From: Rhodothermia bacterium | GTDB taxonomy: Bacteria > Bacteroidota > Rhodothermia > Rhodothermales > JAAAOL01 | DNA: 60,377 bases | Assembly: GCA_030428385.1 (NCBI GenBank) | Contig: JAUIDY010000022.1 | Span: forward strand, 1 to 60,377 | Reading direction: 5' to 3' | In this document: in pieces, positions 1 to 7,896 of the stretch | Layout of the letters: every line of letters begins with the position of its first letter | Numbering within the stretch: position 1 is the first letter of the stretch | The notes under the pieces: generated by a model | Database searches by the model: none | What the model saw: only the letters and a program-made list of their open reading frames with translations | Told to the model about the DNA's origin: nothing | Position numbers and translations under genes: made by a program

Positions 1-376
1 CCTCGAAGAAGGCGGGATCAACAAGCGCCATGCCAGGCATGCGTCGCGTCTCGCCATTTGCGGTGCGCAGGTACGGGGCACGGAAGTTTTCCAACCGGAC
101 GGCGTGTTCAATTTCCGGGAGGTTGGCCGTCAGCAACGGCGCATAGCCCGCCGCTGAATTCGCCGCGTGCCGTTCGCTGGTCTCGGTCGTGTACGTCAGC
201 CGGTAGATTCGGTCCGACTTTTCGTGGAAGCGGTCGAAGCTCAGTTCATGCTGAATAAAAAGCACAATCAGGAAGCAGCACGCCAGCCCCAATCCCAGGC
301 CCCCAACATTGATGAGCGTATATCCGGCCCGCTTTTGCAGGTTGCGAAGGGCGATGCGGAGGTAGTTCTGGAGCAT
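1..376 (-). CDS. ABC transporter permease, FtsX/MacB type (3' part outside window)
   Basis: Reading from an ATG at 376 toward the left edge gives 125 residues without a stop, starting MLQNYLRIALRNL and continuing GYTLINVGGLGLGLACC. This is the N-terminal signature of the four complete permeases that follow to the right: a short basic helix, TM1 at about residues 20-42, the QHELSFDRFHEK motif, then the start of a MacB-type periplasmic core domain ending in DPAFFE at the edge. It is therefore the fifth tandem paralogue and the last visible cistron of the export operon. It is separated from the upstream permease by 85 bp holding a heptanucleotide hairpin. The protein should sit in the inner membrane and pair with the LolD/MacB-like ATPase. 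Its C-terminal half lies beyond the window. Confidence 0.9.
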   Translation of the reverse strand, partial: MLQNYLRIALRNLQKRAGYTLINVGGLGLGLACCFLIVLFIQHELSFDRFHEKSDRIYRLTYTTETSERHAANSAAGYAPLLTANLPEIEHAVRLENFRAPYLRTANGETRRMPGMALVDPAFFE

Positions 377-386
377 AGGATTTTGG

Positions 387-461
387 GGCTTTCAGCCATC
401 GGCTTTCGGCTATCAGCTTTTCTAGCTCGAGCCGAAAGCCAATAGCTGAAAGCCGACAGCC
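387..461. repeat. Heptanucleotide inverted-repeat hairpin between permease genes
   Basis: The sequence is built of 7-nt units (GAAAGCC, AATAGCT, GACAGCC and similar), first in one orientation and then in the other. GGCTTTCAGC (387-396) pairs with GCTGAAAGCC (445-454), and GGCTTTCGGC (401-410) pairs with GCCGAAAGCC (431-440). This forms one long interrupted stem between two cistrons of the same operon. It could stabilise, attenuate or terminate the mRNA; which one is not decidable from the sequence. Confidence 0.75.
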
Positions 462-2879
462 TTATTCATACCGAAGGCTTTTCACCGGGTCGGCGAGGGC
501 AGTGCGGAGGGCGTGATAACTCACGGTGCCGAGGGCAATACTAAGCGCCAGCAGTGCCGTGAGGACAAAAAGCACGGGTGAGATGTCGGCCCGATACGCG
601 AAGTCGGCCAGCCATTGTTGCATTAGCAGGTAGGAAATCGGAATGCCCACCGCGAGGGCGGCCAAAACCAGCACGGCAAACTCCCGCGAAAGCAAGCCCA
701 CGAGGTGGTGGACGGACGCGCCCAGCACCTTGCGGATGCCGATTTCTTTAGTCCGGCGCTCGGCGCTGAGCGCAGCGAGGCCAAACAGCCCGAAGCAGGC
801 AACTAGCACGGCCAGCACCGCAAACGTGGTAAAGATGTGTCGCAGCCGTTCTTCGGCGCGGTACATGGCCTCGAAATTCTCATCGAGGAAGGCATAGGCG
901 AATGGCTCGTCGGGGGCGTGGGTCGCCATCACCTGCTGCAAATGGTCCATCGCGTCGCGTACCTGATCTGGAGCCAGCCGGGCGACAACAGATGACGGCA
1001 TGGAATACGACGAAAACTCGCCGGGCATGAGCACCACGGGGATAATGGCGTCGTGGAGCGAGCGGACGTGGAAATCCCTCAGCACGCCGAGGATGGGCAG
1101 CGCGGCTTCGTCGGTGCCAAGCAGGTTGAGTTCTTTGCCGACGGCCTCTTCGGGCGTCCAGCCAAGGGTTTGTGCCGCCGTTTCGTTGAGCAAATAGCCG
1201 CGTTCGATGGGCGTGCCCGCCTCGTCATATTGAAAATCATGTCCGGCGACGAACTGCATGTCGAGCGTGGCGATGTACGCGGCATCGATGGTGCCGGGGT
1301 TAAAAACGAAGTTCTCGTCGTCGGCCTCAGCCTCGGTGGTCACTTGATTCATCGAATAGCCGATCTGCCCATAGAAGCGACCCGGAATGGCGTTGGTCAG
1401 CGACAGGTGCTGAATGCCGGTGTGGGCCTGGGCTTCCTGCTTGATCACCTCGGCGCGCTGCTGCACCGCCTGCGTCGGCAGGTCGACGATTACCACCTGG
1501 CTGCCGTCGAAGCCAAGGTTTTTTGCCTGCATAAATTCCAGTTGCTGGTAGATAATCAGCGTGGCGACGATGAGCGCGACAGAGGCAGCAAACTGCGTCA
1601 CCACCAGCACGCGCCGGAGCCAGCCGCCGCCCGCAGCGGGGGTTGCGCCCGCCCCGCGCAAGACTTGTGTTGGTTGATACCGCGCCAGCACCAGCGCTGG
1701 ATACAGCCCCGCTGCCAACCCCAATACCAGCATCAGCCCCGAAAGCATCAGCAGCACGAGGCCATGCGCGCCCCACGACACGCGCAGCGCGGTGCCAAAG
1801 AGGGTGTTAAACGCGGGCACCAACAGCAGCATCAGCCCCAGTGCCAGTGCCAGCGCCGCGCCACTCAGCAACATCGACTCGCCGAGAAACTGGCCGACCA
1901 GTTGGCGATGGCTTGCGCCTACACTTTTGCGCACACCCACTTCCTTCGCCCGCTCCAGCGACCGCGCCATCGCTAGGTTGATGTAGTTGATGCATGCGAT
2001 GAGCAGAATGAACAGCGCCGCCGCGCCGAAGACGTACACATAGCGCCACTGCCCGCGAAAACCATCCGTGCTGAACTGGGCCGACAGGTAATAATCGGGT
2101 AGCGGAATGGCCGCATACGACGCGCGGTGTTCTTCCACCAACGGCAGCAGCGCCTGCGTGACGTCCGCGCCCAACTCGCTAGCAACCACAGGCTGTGCCA
2201 ACTCCACATAGGTCAGGTACTGCCGCGCGCCCCATGAACCGGCCCGTCGCTGCGAAGGGGCACGGAGGTTAAACGGTACCATCATGTCGAACTGGATGGT
2301 GCTGGTGGCAGGGACATCTTCCACAACACCCTGCACGGTAAGCTGATAGGTCGTGTCCCGCCCTTCATAGCGTCCCTCGAACGCCAGCATCTGGCCAATC
2401 GCGTTTTCGTCACCAAAAAAATCGGCCGCCATCGACTGTGTAAGCACGGCTCCTTCCGTCGTGGCGAGGGCCGTCGTTACGTCTCCGGCGATCAAGGGGA
2501 AGGAGAACATCTCGAAGAAGCCGTCTTCGGCATACAAAACCCGCCGTTCGCTTTCGAGGGGTTGGCCCGGACGCTGCACGTCGGCGTTCGATGGATAGCC
2601 GGTACGGACGGCCCGAACGACGCCTGCCACATTTTCCTCCACCGCGTCGGCTAGCGGATACGGCGTTGCCATCGAAAGCCGTCCGTCGTCGTCTTTCGCC
2701 AGCATGGCAATATGATCGGCCTTCTCGTGGAACCGGTCATAGCGCAGTTCTTCCTGCACATACAGCCCCATCAGCAGGCACACCGTGATGCCCAGCGCCA
2801 GGCCGCCGACGTTGATGAGCGTGTAGCCCGCTCGTTTGCGAAGATTGCGGACAGCCAGGCGAAGGTGGTTTTTGAGCAT
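462..2879 (-). CDS. ABC transporter permease, FtsX/MacB type (paralogue 4 of 5)
   Basis: The 805-residue inner-membrane permease has two MacB periplasmic core domains, each followed by an FtsX domain. TM1 is at about residues 20-43. The first FtsX block (about 278-400) contains RAKEVGVRKSVGAS. The middle TM (about 428-448) starts the second half, and the last FtsX block (about 690-800) contains RTKEIGIRKVLGAS. The two RxKEVG/IRK helices are the expected contact sites for the ATPase. The C-terminus, ADPVKSLRYE, is shared by the neighbouring paralogues. Family knowledge points to mechanotransmission or export of a lipid, peptide or drug across the envelope; the substrate cannot be read from the sequence. 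The gene lies in the run adaptor, ATPase, permeases. Confidence 0.93.
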   Translation of the reverse strand: MLKNHLRLAVRNLRKRAGYTLINVGGLALGITVCLLMGLYVQEELRYDRFHEKADHIAMLAKDDDGRLSMATPYPLADAVEENVAGVVRAVRTGYPSNADVQRPGQPLESERRVLYAEDGFFEMFSFPLIAGDVTTALATTEGAVLTQSMAADFFGDENAIGQMLAFEGRYEGRDTTYQLTVQGVVEDVPATSTIQFDMMVPFNLRAPSQRRAGSWGARQYLTYVELAQPVVASELGADVTQALLPLVEEHRASYAAIPLPDYYLSAQFSTDGFRGQWRYVYVFGAAALFILLIACINYINLAMARSLERAKEVGVRKSVGASHRQLVGQFLGESMLLSGAALALALGLMLLLVPAFNTLFGTALRVSWGAHGLVLLMLSGLMLVLGLAAGLYPALVLARYQPTQVLRGAGATPAAGGGWLRRVLVVTQFAASVALIVATLIIYQQLEFMQAKNLGFDGSQVVIVDLPTQAVQQRAEVIKQEAQAHTGIQHLSLTNAIPGRFYGQIGYSMNQVTTEAEADDENFVFNPGTIDAAYIATLDMQFVAGHDFQYDEAGTPIERGYLLNETAAQTLGWTPEEAVGKELNLLGTDEAALPILGVLRDFHVRSLHDAIIPVVLMPGEFSSYSMPSSVVARLAPDQVRDAMDHLQQVMATHAPDEPFAYAFLDENFEAMYRAEERLRHIFTTFAVLAVLVACFGLFGLAALSAERRTKEIGIRKVLGASVHHLVGLLSREFAVLVLAALAVGIPISYLLMQQWLADFAYRADISPVLFVLTALLALSIALGTVSYHALRTALADPVKSLRYE

Positions 2880-2970
2880 AACGATGAACGAATCCAGGGA
2901 GACACGAAGAAGCCGTGCCCGTTGGACACCAGCGGTTCATCGAGGGTTTACATTCGCTCGGGGCGATGCG

Positions 2971-3004
2971 ATTTTCTAGCTCAAGAAGCCGATAGCTGAT
3001 AGCC
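2971..3004. repeat. Heptanucleotide repeat remnant between permease genes
   Basis: A TTTTCTAGCTC block followed by AAGCC, GATAGCT and GATAGCC units lies directly before the stop of the next upstream permease. It matches the right arm of the 387-461 element, including the flanking TATTCATACCG at the gene end. The rest of 2880-2970 shows nothing I can name. Confidence 0.6.
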
Positions 3005-5374
3005 TTATTCATACCGGAGGCTTTTGACCGGATCGGCGAGGGCGGCCCGAATGGTTTGCAAAACGATGGTGAGCATGGCGACGCTGAGCAGTACCACGCC
3101 CGTCCACACGAAGACGCTGGGCCCCAGCGCGATCCGGTAAACGAAACCTTGCAACCACGTCTGCACCGCCACAAAGGCCACAGGCGACGCCAACACGATG
3201 GCGATGAGCACCAGCACCGCAAAGCGCCGGGCCAAGAGCAGGGCCACCTGCGCCGCCGACGCGCCCAGCACCTTGCGCACGCCGATCTCTTTCGTCCGCT
3301 GTGCCACCGAGAGCGAGGTAATTCCAACCAGCCCCGTTAGCGCGATCAGCAGGGCAAAGGCGGCGGCCAGTGTGAGGATGCGCGTCAGCGATTGCTCCAG
3401 TTGATGGGCGCGGGCGTAATAGTCGCTGGCGAACACGTAGGTCAGCCCCTGCTTCGCGTTCAGCGTCGGCCACAGCGCGTTGAGTTGGTTAATCACCGGG
3501 ATGGCGGACGTACCAGCGGCACGCACGGTGAGGTATTGGTATTCCGTGGGGGCTGCTTCGAGCGGCAGGTAGGCTTCGGGGCGAATCTGCTGTTTGAGCG
3601 AGGCAAAATGGATGTCCTGCGCCACCCCAACGATGGTCAGTGGCTGCCCGCCCTGATACACGGTTTGCCCAATCCCCGCCCGTTCGCCCAGGGCAGCGAG
3701 GGCGGTCTCGTTCAGCACCACCTCGCCGCGCTGGCGCGGTATGCGCCCATCGAGGAGCCGGATGCCATAGGTTTCTAGGAAGGCTTCGTCGGCCAAGTTG
3801 AAGTGCATCGACACCGGCTGGTCGGTTTCGGGCGTCAGGCCGAAATCGAGCGATTGCCAGTATTCCCCGCCGGGGGCGGCGGAACTGAGCGTGGCGCTCG
3901 CTACCTCGGCATTGCGCTGCAGTTCCTGTACCAACGTCCGCAGCCGCTCGTAACCTTGGGCCGCGTCATCGAAGGCATATTCGCTGATGGGCACCACGAG
4001 GCGGGGCTGGTCGCCGAGGTCAAGCGTTTGTCCTGCGACATACTGCATCTGTTGGTTCATCACCACGGTGCCCGCGAGCAGGCCCGCCGTCAGCACAAAC
4101 TGCACCACCACCAGCCCGTTGCGCAGCCGCTTGCCTTGCGGACGGCTCGAAAGCCGCCCTTTGAGCGTTTCGGTGGGACGAAAGCGCGCCAGAAAAAAGG
4201 CGGGATAGGCCCCGGCCCCGATGCCTACCAGCAGGCCGAGTGCCAGCAATCCGATCCAGACCACCGGATGTTGAAAATTCACGTCCATCACCAGCATCCC
4301 GTTCAGGATCTGGTTGAAGCTTGGTAGCAGCGCCTGCGTCAGCCCCAGGCCCAGCAGCAGCGCCACCAGCGTCACCAGCACCGACTCGCTGAGGAACTGT
4401 CCCGCCACGCTCCACCGATGCGCCCCTAGGACTTTCCGCATCCCAATCTCCCGCGCCCGGTCCATCGAACGCGCTGTGGCGAGGTTGGTGAAGTTGATGC
4501 CTGCCAGCAGCAGGATGCCGAGCGCCAGCAAAATGGCCGTCCACGCATACACCGGCTCGCGGTTGACCTCAGCCATCGGCACCAGCTTCATGCGGAAGTC
4601 GGACGTGTTGGTCTCGGCGCGGTATTTCGCCAGAAATGTGGGCAGGTACGCCTGCAGGTCGGCCACGTCGGTGTCGGGGCGCAGGCGCAGGTAGGTGAAC
4701 ACATAGTTGAGGTTCCAGTCGTCGCTGATGGCGCTGATCTTGCCCGAATACATCGTGGCGTGCTGGAACGAGGCCACGGCGCTGTAGCGGATGGACGAGT
4801 TGGGCGGCGGCGCCTTGAGGATGCCGGTGACGACCAGCGGGTCCTGTCCGTTCAGCAGTACGGTGCGCCCTATCGGGTCCGTGTTGCCGAAATACTTGCG
4901 GGCCGTTGCCTCGGTGAGCAGCACCGCGTCGGGCCGCGCCAGCGCCGCGGTTTCATCGCCCCGCAGCAGTTCAAACGAGAAGACCTCGAAGAAGCTCGGG
5001 TCAGTGTACAGCACGTTTTCCTGAAAAAACTGCCCATTTTCCGTGTCGCCGAGGTTGCTCGCGGGCGGCACATACACCTGATGGCCTTCATTGTACAACC
5101 GCGCACTTGCCACCACCGAGGGAAACTCGTCTTCCAGCGCTTCCTTGAGCGGTGCCCAGGTGGCGCTCGTGGACCAAAAATCCATGTCGATGACGGCCGT
5201 GTAAAGGTCGTCGGCCCGCTCGTGAAACCGGTCGAGCGTCAGCACGGCCCACGCGACGGTCAGCAGCAACACACTTACCCCAAAGCCCAGTGCCAGCCCG
5301 GCAATGTTGATGGCGGCGTAGCCGGGATGCCGCCGTAGGTTACGAAGTGCGGTCGTTACATAGTTTTTGAGCAT
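3005..5374 (-). CDS. ABC transporter permease, FtsX/MacB type (paralogue 3 of 5)
   Basis: This 789-residue permease has the same two-half layout as its neighbours: TM1 in the first 45 residues (GYAAINIAGLALGFGVSVL), a periplasmic MacB core, an FtsX domain with RAREIGMRKVLGAH, a second periplasmic domain, and a C-terminal FtsX domain with RTKEIGVRKVLGAS. It ends ADPVKSLRYE. It is more divergent in its periplasmic domains than in the ATPase-facing helices, as expected if paralogues share the ATPase but differ in partner or substrate (inference). ATG at 5374 is chosen because MLKNYV matches the paralogue N-termini. It is 45 bp downstream of the next permease in the operon. Confidence 0.93.
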   Translation of the reverse strand: MLKNYVTTALRNLRRHPGYAAINIAGLALGFGVSVLLLTVAWAVLTLDRFHERADDLYTAVIDMDFWSTSATWAPLKEALEDEFPSVVASARLYNEGHQVYVPPASNLGDTENGQFFQENVLYTDPSFFEVFSFELLRGDETAALARPDAVLLTEATARKYFGNTDPIGRTVLLNGQDPLVVTGILKAPPPNSSIRYSAVASFQHATMYSGKISAISDDWNLNYVFTYLRLRPDTDVADLQAYLPTFLAKYRAETNTSDFRMKLVPMAEVNREPVYAWTAILLALGILLLAGINFTNLATARSMDRAREIGMRKVLGAHRWSVAGQFLSESVLVTLVALLLGLGLTQALLPSFNQILNGMLVMDVNFQHPVVWIGLLALGLLVGIGAGAYPAFFLARFRPTETLKGRLSSRPQGKRLRNGLVVVQFVLTAGLLAGTVVMNQQMQYVAGQTLDLGDQPRLVVPISEYAFDDAAQGYERLRTLVQELQRNAEVASATLSSAAPGGEYWQSLDFGLTPETDQPVSMHFNLADEAFLETYGIRLLDGRIPRQRGEVVLNETALAALGERAGIGQTVYQGGQPLTIVGVAQDIHFASLKQQIRPEAYLPLEAAPTEYQYLTVRAAGTSAIPVINQLNALWPTLNAKQGLTYVFASDYYARAHQLEQSLTRILTLAAAFALLIALTGLVGITSLSVAQRTKEIGVRKVLGASAAQVALLLARRFAVLVLIAIVLASPVAFVAVQTWLQGFVYRIALGPSVFVWTGVVLLSVAMLTIVLQTIRAALADPVKSLRYE

Positions 5375-5419
5375 TTAGCCATACAAGTGGCGAGGGGTAG
5401 TGAGACAGAAGTGGCGGGA

Positions 5420-7837
5420 TTATTCGTAGCGAAGGCTTTTCACCGGGTCGGCGGTGGCGGCACGGATCGACTGGTAGCTGACCGTCAGCAAGGCAATGGC
5501 CAGCGCAACGGCGGCAGCCAGAACAAACAGGCCGACGCCGAGGTCGATGTGGTACGCGAAGTTGGCCAGCCACGCCTTCATGGCAAAGTAGGCCGCGGGC
5601 CACGCCACCAGGTTGGCGATGAGCACGAGGCGGGCGAAGTCTTTGGAGAGCAGACCCACGATGCCGGGCACGCTCGCGCCCAGCACCTTGCGCACGCCCA
5701 CCTCTTTCGTCCGCTGCTGAATCAGGAACGAAGCCAGCCCAAACAGACCGAGGCACGCGATGAGAATCGCCAGCACGGCAAACGTGGTGAAGAGCCGCCC
5801 CGTCTGCCGGTCGGCGGCATAGAGCGCGTCGAAGTTCTGGTCGAGGAAGGTATACTGGAAGGGCTCCGAAGGAACGAGGCCGCGCCACACCTGCTCGATG
5901 GAGGCCAGCGTACTTGGGATAGCACCGGGCGCGATGCGAATGGCGGCATACCCGTAAAAGTCGGCCAAATGAATCGCCACGGGATCGATGTTCTGGTGCA
6001 GCGACTCGAAGTGGAAATCCTCGACCACGCCAATCACGGTGTAGCGGTCCATCTCGCTGCTGTCAAACGAAGGCTGGGTGAGCACCTTGCCGAGGGGGTC
6101 GGCAGTCCAGCCGAGCCGGTTCACCGCGGCCTGATTTAGCAGAACGGCGTTGGAGTCGGAGGCCATGTCGCGTGAGAAGGTGCGCCCGGCGATGAGCCGC
6201 ATCCCCAGCGTTTCGGCGAGGTCATGGTCGGCAAACATCACCCGGAGCGACTCGATTTCATTGCTCGGGGCGTCTTCTTTCTGGTATCCATTGTCACCCA
6301 TCAGGTCGCCGGGCACGTCGTTGGTGAACGACATCAATTCGACGTTGGGCAGCGCCAGCACCTCTTGCCGGAAGGCGTCGCGCTGGTCGCCGAGGGCCCT
6401 GGCGCGCTCCAGCACCAACACCTGCTCCTTGTCGAACCCGAGGTTTTTGTCCTGCACATACCGGATCTGGTTGAACACCACGCCCGTGCATACCATCAGG
6501 GCGATGGAGATGGCAAACTGGAACACGACGAGTCCGTTGCGCAGCAACGCGCCGCCGCCTTTCTGCTGCATCTTGCCCTTGAGCACCACCGCTGGGCGGA
6601 ACGACGACAGGAAAAAGGCGGGGTAACTCCCCGAAACCACGCCGACGATAATGGCAAGCGCCACCAACCCGGCGAGCAGCCCGGCGTTGTTCAAAAACGC
6701 ATTGTCGAGGGTGGTGCCTGTCAGGGTGTTAAACAACGGCAGCGTGACTTGCACAATCGCCATCGCTAGGGCCAGGGCAAGCGTGCTCATCAGCACGGCC
6801 TCGAACAGGAACTGCCGGATCAACTGGCCCCGCTCCGAGCCCAGCGTCTTGCGGATGCCGACTTCGCGGGCACGCCCCGCCGACCGCGCCGTGGCAAGGT
6901 TCATAAAGTTGATGCACGCGATCAGCAGGATCAGCAGCGCAATCGCGCCGAGGGCATAGACGTAGGCGCTGTTGCCGCCCGGCTCGATCTCGTAGTCGAG
7001 GTCATGATACAAGTGGATGTCAGGGAGGGCCTGGAGGAAGTAGTGAAAGCCGCTGGCTTCCATGAAGTCCTCAAACGACAAACCCAACAGCTCCTGCGCC
7101 ATCGGCCCGACGTATTCTTCGACCAACTGGCCGAGCTTGGCCTCAAACGCTCTGGCGTCATGCCCCTCGGGCAGCACCAGATAGGTGTAAAAATTATTGC
7201 TGCCCCATGCCGTATTCGCGAGGTTACGGGCATTGCTTAGCATGGAGCCAAAGATATCAGCGTGGAAGTGGGAGGCTTCGGGGATGTCTTCCATCACCCC
7301 GGTCACGCGGTAGTCATCCTCGTTGATAGCAATGGTCTCGCCCACGGGGTTGCGGTCGCCGAAGTATTTTCGCGCCGTCGTTTCGGAAAGCACCAGTGTA
7401 TAGGGCTCGGCGAGGGCGTCTTGTGGGCTGCCATAGATCAGGGGCAGCGTGAACACGTCGAACACGGTGGAGTCGGCAAAGAAGAAGCGTTCTTCCACAA
7501 AGGAGCGATCATCATAGCGCCCCCGCACCGTGCCGGTAAAGGCGAACAGGCGGGTGGTTTGCTCCACTTCGGGGAAATCTTCGAGCAAGGTCTCGGCCAT
7601 GAGGGCAGGCGAGACGGCAGCATGAAACGAAGCATCGCCGAGGCGGGCGTCGAAGCCGACGCGGTAGATACGCTCCGCCTTTTCGTGGTGGCGGTCGTAT
7701 GAAAGCTCGTGCTGGACGAAGAGGAAGATGATCAGGCAGCACGCCAGCCCCACGGCCAGCCCGCTCACGTTGATCATGGTGTAACCCGCTTGCTTGCGCA
7801 ACGTGCGCAGCGCGATGAGGAGATAGTTTCTAAACAT
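5420..7837 (-). CDS. ABC transporter permease, FtsX/MacB type (paralogue 2 of 5)
   Basis: This 805-residue MacB/FtsX permease starts MFRNYLLIALRTLRKQAGY. TM1 includes GLAVGLACCLIIFLFVQHEL, and the DRHHEKAERIYRV segment leads into the first periplasmic core. FtsX-associated coupling helices are RAREVGIRKTLGSE in the first half and RTKEVGVRKVLGAS in the second. The protein ends ADPVKSLRYE. It is an inner-membrane subunit of the export complex encoded by this operon, probably working with the ATPase at 10691-11407 and the adaptor at 11481-12848. The gap to the upstream permease is 59 bp and contains a small palindrome. Confidence 0.93.
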   Translation of the reverse strand: MFRNYLLIALRTLRKQAGYTMINVSGLAVGLACCLIIFLFVQHELSYDRHHEKAERIYRVGFDARLGDASFHAAVSPALMAETLLEDFPEVEQTTRLFAFTGTVRGRYDDRSFVEERFFFADSTVFDVFTLPLIYGSPQDALAEPYTLVLSETTARKYFGDRNPVGETIAINEDDYRVTGVMEDIPEASHFHADIFGSMLSNARNLANTAWGSNNFYTYLVLPEGHDARAFEAKLGQLVEEYVGPMAQELLGLSFEDFMEASGFHYFLQALPDIHLYHDLDYEIEPGGNSAYVYALGAIALLILLIACINFMNLATARSAGRAREVGIRKTLGSERGQLIRQFLFEAVLMSTLALALAMAIVQVTLPLFNTLTGTTLDNAFLNNAGLLAGLVALAIIVGVVSGSYPAFFLSSFRPAVVLKGKMQQKGGGALLRNGLVVFQFAISIALMVCTGVVFNQIRYVQDKNLGFDKEQVLVLERARALGDQRDAFRQEVLALPNVELMSFTNDVPGDLMGDNGYQKEDAPSNEIESLRVMFADHDLAETLGMRLIAGRTFSRDMASDSNAVLLNQAAVNRLGWTADPLGKVLTQPSFDSSEMDRYTVIGVVEDFHFESLHQNIDPVAIHLADFYGYAAIRIAPGAIPSTLASIEQVWRGLVPSEPFQYTFLDQNFDALYAADRQTGRLFTTFAVLAILIACLGLFGLASFLIQQRTKEVGVRKVLGASVPGIVGLLSKDFARLVLIANLVAWPAAYFAMKAWLANFAYHIDLGVGLFVLAAAVALAIALLTVSYQSIRAATADPVKSLRYE

Positions 7838-7842
7838 GAGGG

Positions 7843-7896
7843 GTTAGCGATTAGTGATTAACGATGAGTAATTGTTAATTGCTCATCACTCATTGC
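7843..7896. repeat. AT-rich short palindromic repeat between permease genes
   Basis: The linker is made of variations on GATTAGTGATTA and GCTCATCACTCATT. ATGAGTAATT (7864-7873) pairs with AATTGCTCAT (7877-7886) with a single G-T mismatch. It is clearly lower in GC than the flanking genes. A shorter related string (GATTAATGATGAGC) occurs near 10340, upstream of the first permease. Confidence 0.5.
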
